DNA from: Desulfobacterales bacterium
Lineage (GTDB): Bacteria > Desulfobacterota > Desulfobulbia > Desulfobulbales > JAGXFP01
Assembly: GCA_024637225.1 (NCBI GenBank)
Contig: JAGXFP010000029.1
Location: forward strand, 18,660-82,659
DNA: 64,000 nt
Reading direction: 5' to 3'
A model generated the notes under the pieces. It saw only the letters and a list, made by a program, of their open reading frames with translations, was not told where the DNA came from and did not search any database. The translations under genes were made by a program, and so were the position numbers. Shown here piece after piece: positions 50,043 through 58,030 of the stretch. Within the stretch, counting starts at the first letter, position 1. Every line of letters starts with the position of its first letter.

Positions 50043-50237
50043 CCTACCCGAAAACCTGGGTCGAACAGGCCCGGAACAAGGTGGAAGAGGAGGCGGAGAC
50101 CGAGGAAGAGGACTTCGACTGGCGGCGCCGGATCCGCAGCCGCAAGGGCTGGAGGACTCCAGCCGAAAAGGATTCTGGCCATATTGTCTATACTGGTGCT
50201 GTTTGTGGGATTGATTGCTTTTGTCCTCACCAAGTAA
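50042..50237 (+). pseudogene. Possible frameshifted small membrane-anchored gene
   Basis: One frame reads TYPKTWVEQARNKVEEEAET and EEDFDWRRRIRSRKG with no start codon. A different frame downstream reads KRILAILSILVLFVGLIAFV then LTK and a stop, a convincing C-terminal membrane anchor. Joined, they would make a small charged protein with a tail anchor. Either a frameshift has broken it or a sequencing error is present. Confidence 0.4.
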
Positions 50238-50335
50238 TAAAGATCGGCGCTCCCGCTTAAGATGAATACGTTGACAGGAAGGCCTCATTTCAGCCTAAAA
50301 TAAAGAAAATATAATTAGTTTTGAAACAGTGCTAT

Positions 50336-50391
50336 ATACCGCAAGGGCATAAGTTTCGTACGAGCAGGCAAGCTGCTCAACTCAGCTTTAA
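50336..50391 (-). repeat. Two-hairpin repeat, copy R6
   Basis: On the minus strand TAAAGCTGAGTTGAGCAGCT, then CTGCTCGTACGAAACTTATG and CCCTTGCGGTATA. It lies 27 bases upstream of the SHOCT gene, in reverse orientation. Confidence 0.85.
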
Positions 50392-50418
50392 AATCACGCG
50401 AAAAAGGAGGACCGCTCC

Positions 50419-50655
50419 ATGCACATGTACGGATTCGATGGATACGGAATGGGAGGCGGCGGCATGATGATCATGATGATACTGTTCTGGGTATTGACTA
50501 TTATCGCTATATATTACATCCTCAAAACATTGACGGAAAAAAGCGGGAGCAAAAGCACTCCGCCGGAATCCGCCGAGGAGATCCTCAAGAAACGTTACGC
50601 CAGGGGCGAGATCAGTCTGGAAGAGTTTGAGAAGATCAAGGAAGATATAAAATAA
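50419..50655 (+). CDS. SHOCT-domain small membrane protein
   Basis: The 78-residue product has a Met/Gly-rich start (MHMYGFDGYGMGGGGMM), one membrane segment (IMMILFWVLTIIAIYYIL) and a C-terminal SHOCT motif (ILKKRYARGEISLEEFEKIK). AAGGAGG precedes the ATG. Proteins of this layout are common next to copper-export genes, and the Met-rich N-terminus fits. It ends the metal island. Confidence 0.85.
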   Translation: MHMYGFDGYGMGGGGMMIMMILFWVLTIIAIYYILKTLTEKSGSKSTPPESAEEILKKRYARGEISLEEFEKIKEDIK

Positions 50656-50681
50656 GAACACCGGCTCCGCCCTACCGGCGG

Positions 50682-51215
50682 CTACTTTTCGAGATCGAGT
50701 TCCAGGTCGATCTCGATATATACATCCCTGCCGACCATCCATCCGCCGTCATCCAGGGGCACGTTCCAGGTCATCCCGAACTCCTCCCAGTTAAGTCGGG
50801 CGGCCCCGGTGACCCCCAGGGTGATTTCGCCGCCTAACGCCTCGGGACTCCGAACCGGGCCGGAAAAAACCAGTTCCAGGCTTATCGACCTGGTAATCCC
50901 GTGAATGTCCAGATCTCCCGCCAGCCGACCGCCTCCGGGCTCGGCCGTAAAGTCGCTGCCCTTGAAGGTAATGGCCGGATAAACTGCCGCATCAAGGAAA
51001 TCGGAACTACGGAGATGTTCGTCCCGCGGGACAATCCCGGTATAGAGACCAGCGCTGTCGATTGCAACTTCCAGGGCAAAAGAAGTTGGGTCGTCCGGAT
51101 CGAACCGGGCGGCGCCCCGTAACCGGTTGAACTGGCCGTGGACATGGGCGACCGTCATGTGCCTGATCTTGAATGCCGCTACCGAATGATCGGGGTCGAT
51201 CCGCCATTTCGCCAT
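50682..51215 (-). CDS. YceI-family protein
   Basis: The 177-residue product shows the YceI lipocalin-like beta-barrel pattern: WRIDPDHSVAAFKIRHMTVA at the start, VHGQFNRLRG, RDEHLRSSDFLDAAVYPAIT, and ITRSISLELVF. YceI proteins bind polyisoprenoid or other amphipathic ligands. There is no signal peptide, so this one should be cytoplasmic, unlike E. coli YceI. AGGGAAG precedes the ATG. It starts 20 bases after the radical SAM gene and is probably co-transcribed with it and with the 34-aa peptide. Confidence 0.9.
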   Translation of the reverse strand: MAKWRIDPDHSVAAFKIRHMTVAHVHGQFNRLRGAARFDPDDPTSFALEVAIDSAGLYTGIVPRDEHLRSSDFLDAAVYPAITFKGSDFTAEPGGGRLAGDLDIHGITRSISLELVFSGPVRSPEALGGEITLGVTGAARLNWEEFGMTWNVPLDDGGWMVGRDVYIEIDLELDLEK

Positions 51216-51235
51216 AACTTCCCTGCTTGGTCAAA

Positions 51236-52294
51236 TTATTGATCGGCGACTTCATCGGCAAAAAAACACTGGGGATCTTCGGCCAGGAAATCCTCGCCGC
51301 CCCGGGACAGCGACCCGGCATAAGCAATCGCCCGGCAGCCCCGGCAGAGAGCCCAACGGGGGCAAGCGCCGCATTTGTTTTTATAGGCCGGCCGCTCCCG
51401 CAACTGCTCCAGAACCGGCGAGCTCGCCCAGATTTCCCGCAGGGAATCATGCCTGACATTACCGATCACCACCGGCAGCCGCCGGCAAGGGGTGACCCCA
51501 CCGTCCGGCAGAATAGTCAGCCCGGAAACCCCGGCCGCGCAACCGCCGGTCGCAGCCATTCCGCAATCGTTCCATTCCACCATATTGCGCAGCTGGGAGG
51601 CAACCGGGTCACCGGTAACGATTTCCAAACCTTGGACGGGACGGGCAAAAATTGCTTGATAGATTTCTTTAAGCCGAACAGGTTCGATCATCTGATCGAC
51701 CATCCCCAGGCCGCGGCCGGACGGAACCAGCCTGGAAAAGCCGAGCCGCTGGACCTTCCAGGCGCCGGCGATATCGATCATCTCGTCAAACTTCTCGGCA
51801 TTGATCTTTGAGAGGGTGGCGTTCAGGGTGACTCGCAGGCCGGCGGCCAGCAGATGGCGAACCCCTCGACGGGCAGCCTCGAAACTTCCCTTGCCCCTGA
51901 TCGATTCATGGATCTCCTGCGGGCCTTCGAGACTGACCTGGACCCCTTTCACCCCGAGATCCGCCAGGGTCGCCGCCTTCTTTTGATCCACCAGGGTGCC
52001 GTTGGTCAGCAGATAGGTCGCAAAACCCCGGTCGCGCATCTCAGCGAGGATCTCGAAAAGATCCCGGCGCAGAAATGGTTCGCCGCCGGTTACATTTAAA
52101 CTCGGTGAGAACTCCAGGGCATAGGTTTTTTGCCAGGCCTGGAGCATTTCATCGATCTCGCCGAGCACCTCGCCGACCTCGCTCCGGGAAAGCTCAGCCA
52201 TTGTCACACCGTTCTGGTAGCAGTGGCTGCAACTAAGGTTACACCTTTCCGTCAGATGCCATTGAACGAAGAATTCCTGCTGGGGGCTGATCAT
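51236..52294 (-). CDS. Radical SAM/SPASM enzyme, probable peptide maturase
   Basis: The 352-residue protein has the radical SAM cluster motif CNLSCSHC (C18, C22, C25) and GGEPFLRRDLFEIL near residue 70. The C-terminal SPASM region runs from about residue 240 with cysteines in CGMAATGGC, TPCRRLP, and CGACPRWALCRGC, giving enough ligands for auxiliary Fe-S clusters. SPASM enzymes of this length commonly modify small ribosomal peptides (PqqE, AlbA, mycofactocin maturase) or act as sulfatase activators. No sulfatase is nearby, but a 34-codon peptide gene lies just upstream. AGGA precedes the ATG. Confidence 0.88.
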   Translation of the reverse strand: MISPQQEFFVQWHLTERCNLSCSHCYQNGVTMAELSRSEVGEVLGEIDEMLQAWQKTYALEFSPSLNVTGGEPFLRRDLFEILAEMRDRGFATYLLTNGTLVDQKKAATLADLGVKGVQVSLEGPQEIHESIRGKGSFEAARRGVRHLLAAGLRVTLNATLSKINAEKFDEMIDIAGAWKVQRLGFSRLVPSGRGLGMVDQMIEPVRLKEIYQAIFARPVQGLEIVTGDPVASQLRNMVEWNDCGMAATGGCAAGVSGLTILPDGGVTPCRRLPVVIGNVRHDSLREIWASSPVLEQLRERPAYKNKCGACPRWALCRGCRAIAYAGSLSRGGEDFLAEDPQCFFADEVADQ

Positions 52295-52388
52295 CGGTTT
52301 TCCTGTTTTTCCGGATAATTTTGCCAGGGGTCCGTTGTTTTGAGGACGGAGCGGCAGTCATTTATTCCAGGGTTTTCAGATAATAAGC

Positions 52389-52434
52389 AAAGACGGATGC
52401 AAGGATCCCGAAAGGGCCTGGTGCATCCGTCTTT
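52389..52434. terminator. Strong hairpin between peptide and radical SAM genes
   Basis: AAGACGGATGCA pairs perfectly with TGCATCCGTCTT; T tracts are short (TTTT on plus, TTTG on minus). On the minus strand it would let the peptide be made in excess of the maturase. Confidence 0.65.
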
Positions 52435-52480
52435 TAAGGCGTCGTTGCCGACCGGCAACTTAATCGGATTTTCATCCCTT

Positions 52481-52585
52481 TCATTTGTGGCAGATGCCGC
52501 CGGGATAATCTTTAGCCGCCTCGCTCATTCTGGTCCAGAAAGCGGCTTCCTTGGCCAAGGCCTCTTTACTCGGAAGCTTCTTCAT
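52481..52585 (-). CDS. 34-aa peptide, candidate radical SAM substrate (RiPP precursor)
   Basis: The 34-codon ORF reads MKKLPSKEALAKEAAFWTRM, then SEAAKDYPGGICHK and TGA. GGAGG lies 8 bases upstream of the ATG (a longer start MEDFI is possible). The N-terminal two thirds form an amphipathic helix like a leader. The end YPGG-ICHK has a Gly-Gly pair before a short tail with Cys, His and Lys, residues typical of modification. It is encoded just upstream of the radical SAM/SPASM gene with a hairpin between them. The ORF track includes it only inside a longer, unlikely frame (52481-52732). The function is unknown. Confidence 0.65.
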   Translation of the reverse strand: MKKLPSKEALAKEAAFWTRMSEAAKDYPGGICHK

Positions 52586-52744
52586 AATGAAATCCTCCAT
52601 CCGGTTATGCCACGGCAGAACGCCATGACTATACCTACAGGATCGGCTAAAGGAAGTTTCCATGTCAATCGGAAAAAGTAATCGGGTCAATCGAAATCGG
52701 GCAGGAGCATCGGGCAGGAATAAAGGGATCACAAATCAGGATAT

Positions 52745-52819
52745 AAAAAAAGGCCAGCTCTTCGGGGAAAGAACCGGCCTCACTAAAGGAGAAAAAAGAA
52801 TGATGATTCTTTTTCAGTT
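52745..52819 (-). ncRNA. Putative sigma-54-dependent small RNA or attenuated leader
   Basis: From the predicted start near 52819 the minus strand gives a first hairpin (GAAAAAGAAT / ATTCTTTTTTC). A single-stranded CTCCTTTAG complementary to Shine-Dalgarno sequences follows, then a second hairpin (AGGCCGGTTCTT / AAGAGCTGGCCT) and seven T residues. About 75 nt. It could be a free small RNA acting on ribosome sites, or a leader that attenuates the downstream peptide operon. Confidence 0.5.
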
Positions 52820-52829
52820 CACCTAGTAT

Positions 52830-52846
52830 TGCAATGGCTGTGCCAA
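52830..52846 (-). promoter_or_regulatory. Sigma-54 (-24/-12) promoter
   Basis: TTGGCACAGCCATTGCA matches the RpoN consensus TTGGCAC-N5-TTGCA exactly in the conserved positions. It points toward the sRNA-like segment, the 34-aa peptide and the radical SAM gene. Confidence 0.8.
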
Positions 52847-53021
52847 TAAAAACAAAAACCCTGAGAACAGAAGAAAGATACAGCAATTCAGCAAGTTACT
52901 TGGTTATGACAAAAAGCGTCAAGTCCGGGCGCCTGGTACAAATATTTAGATTATAGCCCCCGTGAACTTTAAATTTTGTACCAGGGGGTCTTAAAAAGCC
53001 CGCCACCTTTTCCGCTTAACC

Positions 53022-53165
53022 AGTGTCTGTCCATAAATGAGGATTTTTGTCCGAGAACGAGAAGCAAGGATGTCGGAAAAGCGCAGCGTACTTGGGTACG
53101 TGAGCACTTTTCGACTCTGCAGCGACGAAGTTATCGGGCAAAAAGACCATTTATGGACGGGCACT
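53022..53165. repeat. Family 5 inverted-repeat element, copy 2
   Basis: AGTGTCTGTCCATAAATGAG at one end and CATTTATGGACGGGCACT at the other are inverted. The interior matches the copy at 9831 in reverse (GAGAACGAGAAGCAAGGATG). Its end forms the TAG stop of the SGNH hydrolase gene. Confidence 0.85.
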
Positions 53166-53691
53166 AACTTTCCAGAAACCGCTCCAGCCGGTCGCCCCAA
53201 ACCTCATAGCCCCGGGAAGTGAGATGGACCTCATCCTCCAGGATATCCGCCAGGGGTGCGCCGTCGCTGTCGACCACCGCCGCCCAGACGTCGAGGTAGC
53301 GGGCGCCGGCGGCGGCTGCCAGGCTTTGCAGGGAGGAGTTCACCCTGGCCACGGTATCGGGAGCCAGGTAATTCAGCTTCATGGGCAACAGGCTGTTGAC
53401 CGTCAGCACCGTCTCGGGATAGGCGTTTTTGAAAGTGGCCAGAATATCGGCGTAGGCCCCCTGAAAATTGAAATTCTCCATGGCGACATTGTTGGTGCCG
53501 ATCATTATAAGGACCAGATCGGGCGCTTCATGGTTTTCGACAATCGCGGCGGCCCGGCTCCTTAACTCTTCGACCGATTCACCGGAGCGGCCCAGATTCA
53601 AGACCTCCCTGCCGGGAAAGCGGCCCTGCCAGTCGAAAAACTCGATCATCGAATCGCCGACCAGCATCAGTTTGTTGAATTTATCCGCCAT
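53164..53691 (-). CDS. SGNH/GDSL-family hydrolase
   Basis: The 175-residue product has the SGNH blocks: LMLVGDSMIEFF (catalytic Ser), LNLGRSGESVEEL (Gly), MIGTNNVAMENF (Asn) and EDEVHLTSRGYEVW (Asp-His). Such enzymes are esterases, lipases or acyl hydrolases; the substrate is unknown. There is no signal peptide with the ATG at 53691, which has GGAGGAG upstream. Its stop TAG is created at the edge of a repeat element, so the original C-terminus may have been trimmed. Confidence 0.88.
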   Translation of the reverse strand: MADKFNKLMLVGDSMIEFFDWQGRFPGREVLNLGRSGESVEELRSRAAAIVENHEAPDLVLIMIGTNNVAMENFNFQGAYADILATFKNAYPETVLTVNSLLPMKLNYLAPDTVARVNSSLQSLAAAAGARYLDVWAAVVDSDGAPLADILEDEVHLTSRGYEVWGDRLERFLES

Positions 53692-53767
53692 GGCTGCTCC
53701 TCCGGTTATTGCCGATCCCTTTGTGGTGAATATTACCGGGTAAACTGTAATCGACGCAATCAATTAT

Positions 53768-53894
53768 GATGGCGTCGCAAAAATCGCCAGCTCCTGCGTT
53801 GCTGCAAATTGTCTCGGCATTGCAACGTACTGAAGTACGTTTCATTCCTCGAAATTCACGCGCCTTGGATCTGACGATTTTTGCTTAGCCATCC
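53768..53894 (+). repeat. Family 4 element, copy 2
   Basis: GATGGCGTCGCAAAAATCGC at the left, CGTACTGAAGTACG hairpin in the middle, TTGCTTAGCCATCC at the right. Confidence 0.85.
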
Positions 53895-53924
53895 CATTTC
53901 GCTTTTTCGAGACTTATAAAAACG

Positions 53925-54031
53925 GATGGCTTCGCAAAAAATCGCCGGCTCCGGCGTTGCTGCAAATTGTCTCGGCATTGCAGCGTACTTAAAGTACGTT
54001 TCATTCCTCGAAATTCGCGCGCCGTGAATCT
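53925..54031 (+). repeat. Family 4 element, copy 3
   Basis: GATGGCTTCGCAAAAAATCG, GCGTACTTAAAGTACG and AATTCGCGCGCC; right end truncated. In tandem with copy 2, 30 bases apart. Confidence 0.8.
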
Positions 54032-54072
54032 GGGGCTCACTAAGCACCGTCACGGATTGAGGACTTTGTCAA

Positions 54073-56181
54073 TTAGTCATCCCCGGCATCGGGCCTGGAG
54101 ATCAGCACCAATGTCGCCATCGCCGCCAATTCGAATTCGTTGCCCGTAAACAGCGGCGCCTCCTCTTCGGGATAGATATCGCCGGGGGTCTCGGCGCCGC
54201 TGTTCAGGAGCAGGTGCCAGCAGCGGCCGGGGGGCAGGGTTGGAGTCATAATTCGGGCGTTGGCCGAATCGCCGTTCAAAATAACGAAGAAATCGTCATC
54301 CCGGGGCTCGCCGACCGCGACCCCGTCCAGCATAAACCCGAGTATCCTGCCCTCGTGGGACCAATCCGTCTCCCCGGGTCGCAGGGACTGCCAGTGGATC
54401 TCGTGGGGGTCAAGCCCGCCGGCGTCCGGGAAAAACTCCTCCCGCCGGAAAATAGGGTGTTTTTTACGCAGCCCGATCAGCAGGCGGAAATAGCGGAGCA
54501 GATCGCGGTTGCTCTCGGCCAGCCGCCAGTCCAGCCAGCTGATTTCATTGTCCTGGCAATAGGCGTTGTTATTGCCCCGCTGGCTGCGGCCGAACTCATC
54601 GCCGGCAACCAGCATCGGCGTTCCCTGGGAGAGAAAGAGGATGGCCGCGAAGGAGCGAATCCGCCGCCGGCGGAGTCTGTTGATTTCGCCATCGTCGGTC
54701 TCGCCCTCGGCGCCGCTGTTCCAGCTCAGGTTGTGATTGTCGCCGTCCCGGTTGTCCTCGCCGTTCATCTCGTTGTGCTTCCGGTTGTAGGAGACCAGAT
54801 CGGAGAGGGTGAAACCGTCGTGGCTGGTAATGAAGTTGATGCTGTTAAACGGGGCTTTGTCGTTGTTCTGATAAAGATCGGCGCTGCCGCTGACCCTGGT
54901 GGCCAGAGCCGCGACCCCGCCCCCGCCGCCGTTTATGAAGGCCCGGACATCGTCCCGGTAGCGCCCGTTCCACTCGGCCCAGCGCGGATGGTTGGAAAAA
55001 GAGCCGACCTGATAGAGCCCGGCCGCGTCCCACGCCTCGGCAATGATCTTGGTGTTAGCCAGGATCGGATCTTCGGCGATCTTCTCCACCATCGGCGGAT
55101 TTTTCATGACCTCGCCGTCGGTATCCCGGCCGAGGACCGAGGCCAGATCGAAGCGGAAACCGTCGACATGCATTTCGATCACCCAATAGCGCAGGCAGTC
55201 CATAATCAATTTGCGGACCAGGGGATGATTGCAGTTCAAGGTGTTGCCGCAGCCGGAAAAGTTGAGGTAGTCGCGGCTGTGAGGATCGAGCAGGTAATAG
55301 ATGGAATTGTCCAGTCCCCGGAAGCTGTAAACCGGGCCGTCGGCGCCGCCCTCGGCGGTGTGGTTGAAGACAATATCGAGGATCACCTCGATCCCGGCCC
55401 GGTGCAGGGCCTTGACCATCTCCTTGAACTCCCGAACCTGGTTGCCGTTACGGCCGTTGACCGCATAGGACGCCTTGGGCGCGAAGAAGGAGATCGGACT
55501 GTATCCCCAGAAATTTCGCAGTAATTCACCGGTAAGGGGATTGCGGTTCCGGTTTTCGTTTTCGTTGAACTCGGCAACCGGCAACAGCTCCACCGCGGTG
55601 ATCCCCAACTCCTTCAAGTAGGGAATCTTCTCGACCAGGCCCCGGTAGGTGCCGGGATGGGCGACTCCGGAGGATGGGTGGCAGCTGAAGCCCCGGACAT
55701 GCAGCTCGTAGATGATCGAATCCTGCAGGGGGATATTCAAGGGCTTGTCGCCCTCCCAGTCGAAATCCTCGCAGGCCAGGCAGCCGCGGCGGTGAAAGCC
55801 CCGGGCCGGGCTTTCCGCCCCCTGCCGCACGTAAATCTCGCCCCAGTTCGAGCCGCCGGTCAAAGCCCCGGCATAAGGGTCAAGCAGGAGATCGTCGCCG
55901 AAGCGATGCCCGGCCCCCTCCGGGCCCCAGGGCCCCCTGACCCGATAACCGTAGCGCAGATTGGGATCGAGGTCGTGAACAAGGACATGCCAGATATCGC
56001 CGGTCCGGTTGACCAGCGGATCGAGCTCGATCGCGGCATGGATCTCGTCCCGGCCGCTTTTGAAGAAAAGGAGAGTGACCTCTTCGCCGTGCCTGGAAAA
56101 CAGGGAAAAGTTAAACCCTTTCGGGGTGCGGAAGTTGCCTAGGGGCAGGGGCGCGCCGGGAGTGTTCTTAAGTTTGCTCAT
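54073..56181 (-). CDS. glgX: Glycogen debranching enzyme GlgX
   Basis: The 702-residue GH13 enzyme cleaves alpha-1,6 branches of glycogen. An N-terminal CBM48/isoamylase N domain (PLGNFRTPKGFNFSLFSRHG) is followed by the barrel with DIVFNHTAEGG, DGFRFDLASVLG (nucleophile Asp), IAEAWDAAG (acid Glu) and FITSHDGFTLSDLVSYNRKH. A beta domain ends the protein. Length is normal. No clear Shine-Dalgarno sequence precedes the ATG. Other glycogen genes are not adjacent. The overlapping plus-strand ORF 54214-55524 is a shadow. Confidence 0.95.
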   Translation of the reverse strand: MSKLKNTPGAPLPLGNFRTPKGFNFSLFSRHGEEVTLLFFKSGRDEIHAAIELDPLVNRTGDIWHVLVHDLDPNLRYGYRVRGPWGPEGAGHRFGDDLLLDPYAGALTGGSNWGEIYVRQGAESPARGFHRRGCLACEDFDWEGDKPLNIPLQDSIIYELHVRGFSCHPSSGVAHPGTYRGLVEKIPYLKELGITAVELLPVAEFNENENRNRNPLTGELLRNFWGYSPISFFAPKASYAVNGRNGNQVREFKEMVKALHRAGIEVILDIVFNHTAEGGADGPVYSFRGLDNSIYYLLDPHSRDYLNFSGCGNTLNCNHPLVRKLIMDCLRYWVIEMHVDGFRFDLASVLGRDTDGEVMKNPPMVEKIAEDPILANTKIIAEAWDAAGLYQVGSFSNHPRWAEWNGRYRDDVRAFINGGGGGVAALATRVSGSADLYQNNDKAPFNSINFITSHDGFTLSDLVSYNRKHNEMNGEDNRDGDNHNLSWNSGAEGETDDGEINRLRRRRIRSFAAILFLSQGTPMLVAGDEFGRSQRGNNNAYCQDNEISWLDWRLAESNRDLLRYFRLLIGLRKKHPIFRREEFFPDAGGLDPHEIHWQSLRPGETDWSHEGRILGFMLDGVAVGEPRDDDFFVILNGDSANARIMTPTLPPGRCWHLLLNSGAETPGDIYPEEEAPLFTGNEFELAAMATLVLISRPDAGDD

Positions 56182-56390
56182 GATTTTTTTATCGGGAAAT
56201 TAAAAGCCCTTGCTAAACGATAATGATTATTGTTTAATAAACTAAGTTGAGTGCTAGGCGACTGCCGGAGCAGCGGCGCCGGACTTGGAGCGCCTGTACT
56301 CCGTTCTCGAACGCTCAAGGATTCAGGTAATATAAGCATTTAAAAGCTTTCAAGTCTGTAAATATAAATCACGCCGGAGGAATAATCGTC

Positions 56391-57338
56391 ATGGGTTTGG
56401 CCAATTTACTCGATATAAGCGACCGCCAGGGATTTTCCATCGACTGGGAGATAACTCCGACCTACTCCTTCACCATGTTTGAAAGCTGGGGGGGCAAGGA
56501 CGGCGAACGGATCAGAAACAATGACGAGAAATTCTACTATTTCTATGTCAACGCCTGGGCTTTACCCGCCGCCTTGTATCTGATGGAGCGCGGCGTCAAG
56601 CACGCCAGAATTCTGGCCCGGATTACCGCGCCCCAGGATCTCATCGACGAATGCGTGGCGGCGGGAGGCCGTTCCGCTTCCCTGGACCGCAATTATGCGA
56701 TCACGCCGGCACTCAGGGAGTGGCTGCTCAGGACAGTGGTCAACGATACCGATGCCGCTCTGGTCAGCCCGGTCCTCGCCGAGGAAGAGACGGCGGAACT
56801 CTCCGACACCGGCCTGCCGACTGTCGCCGAACTGCCGGACGGCCTGAACCCCGTGCAGCTTCGCAACGAACCGGCCTTTTTCAGCAGCGAGCAGTTGGTG
56901 GAACTAATCCGGCACCACAACTTTTTTGATCAAAAACGAAACCCGGGCGGCTCTTTTGTCAATTATCTGGTGGACAACCAGGACCAGCGGACCGTCACCG
57001 ACCAGCGCACCGCGCTGATGTGGGACCGGCAGGGTTGCGATCTTGCCAATCTCAAACGGGTCAGAAAATATATCGACGACCTCAACCGCGAAAAATTCGC
57101 CGGCCATGACAACTGGCGGCTGCCAACCATCGATGAGGCCCTCTCTCTGATGGAACCCGCCCAGAACCAGTCCGGCTTGCACCTGCACCCCTGCTTCTCC
57201 CGGAAGCAGCCTTTCATTTTCACCGCGGATCAGCGGCGACCCGGGGGTTACTGGTTCGTCGATTACAAGCAGGGCGCCGCTTTCTGGGCTTCCGGCACGA
57301 TTCCCGGCGGTTTCGGGCGGGCGTGTCGATCCGTCTAG
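56391..57338 (+). CDS. DUF1566 (Lcl C-terminal-like) domain protein
   Basis: The 315-residue product has a C-terminal Lcl/DUF1566 domain: DQRTALMWDRQGCDLANLKR near residue 205, and KFAGHDNWRLPTIDEALSLM near 240, with a late YWFVDYKQGAAFWA. The N-terminal 180 residues (ITPTYSFTMFESWGGKDGER) are unlike anything I recognise and lack a signal peptide. The domain occurs in ligand-binding and formylglycine-type folds; its function is mostly unknown. GGAGG precedes the ATG. Confidence 0.8.
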   Translation: MGLANLLDISDRQGFSIDWEITPTYSFTMFESWGGKDGERIRNNDEKFYYFYVNAWALPAALYLMERGVKHARILARITAPQDLIDECVAAGGRSASLDRNYAITPALREWLLRTVVNDTDAALVSPVLAEEETAELSDTGLPTVAELPDGLNPVQLRNEPAFFSSEQLVELIRHHNFFDQKRNPGGSFVNYLVDNQDQRTVTDQRTALMWDRQGCDLANLKRVRKYIDDLNREKFAGHDNWRLPTIDEALSLMEPAQNQSGLHLHPCFSRKQPFIFTADQRRPGGYWFVDYKQGAAFWASGTIPGGFGRACRSV

Positions 57339-57558
57339 CATCTGAGCCCAGCTTCATTTTGCCGGCCGGCCCTTCGCGAAAAATGTGGGGGGGCGTAGGG
57401 CCGCCCGGCGTTTTCTCCTGTTCTATCCTGAAACGCCCTTTCCATGGCGCTTCCCCGAGAGCAGGCAAAACGCCTGATTTGAGTTTGACTTTTCCCCGGC
57501 TCGACAGTTATATTATCCGGCGAACCTTACAATTATAAATTCCTGAATCGGTGATCCA

Positions 57559-58029
57559 GTGCGACAGATAATATTCGGGGCATTTGTCCTGGTCTTATTG
57601 GCCGCCGGCAATCTGTCGGCTTTCGAGGGCGACAGCTTCGGCCTCCCCCTGACCCTTAGCGAACCGACCATGGTTTCGGAGATCGAGAAATCTCCGGAGA
57701 GTTTTGTCGGCAAGCGGATCCTGATCACCGGCACCGTGGTCGAGGTTTGCGCGAAAAGGGGCTGCTGGCTGGATCTCGCCAGCGATACCCCTTTCAAAAA
57801 AATCCAGGTCAAGGTTACCGACGGAGTGATCGTCTTTCCCATGTCGGCCCGGGGCCGCACCGCCCATGTGGAAGGGGTCATCGAAGAGATCAAGCTCAGC
57901 GAAAAAGAGGCCCTGGAGTACCGGAGCCATCAGGCCGAGGAAAAAGGGGTTCCCTTCGATCCCGCCGCCGTAAAAGGACCGCAGACGATCTACCGGCTGA
58001 AAGCCCTGGGCGCCGTCATCGAAAAATAG
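57559..58029 (+). CDS. DUF4920-like exported protein
   Basis: The 156-residue product starts at GTG, with a signal peptide (IIFGAFVLVLLAAGNLSAFE). The OB-like domain contains GKRILITGTVVEVCAKRGCW (two conserved cysteines), VIVFPMSARGRTAHVEG, and a helical tail. It matches the DUF4920 pattern; the function is unknown and metal or heme binding via the cysteines is possible. The stop is one base before the PepSY gene ATG, so the two are co-transcribed. The upstream Shine-Dalgarno sequence is weak. Confidence 0.78.
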   Translation: MRQIIFGAFVLVLLAAGNLSAFEGDSFGLPLTLSEPTMVSEIEKSPESFVGKRILITGTVVEVCAKRGCWLDLASDTPFKKIQVKVTDGVIVFPMSARGRTAHVEGVIEEIKLSEKEALEYRSHQAEEKGVPFDPAAVKGPQTIYRLKALGAVIEK

Positions 58030-58030
58030 G

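Noticed and set aside
52665-52886. 73-aa minus-strand ORF upstream of the 34-aa peptide
   Set aside because: Runs through a sigma-54 promoter and an intrinsic terminator, with no ribosome site.
54214-55524. 436-aa plus-strand ORF over glgX
   Set aside because: Antisense shadow of a conserved GH13 enzyme.
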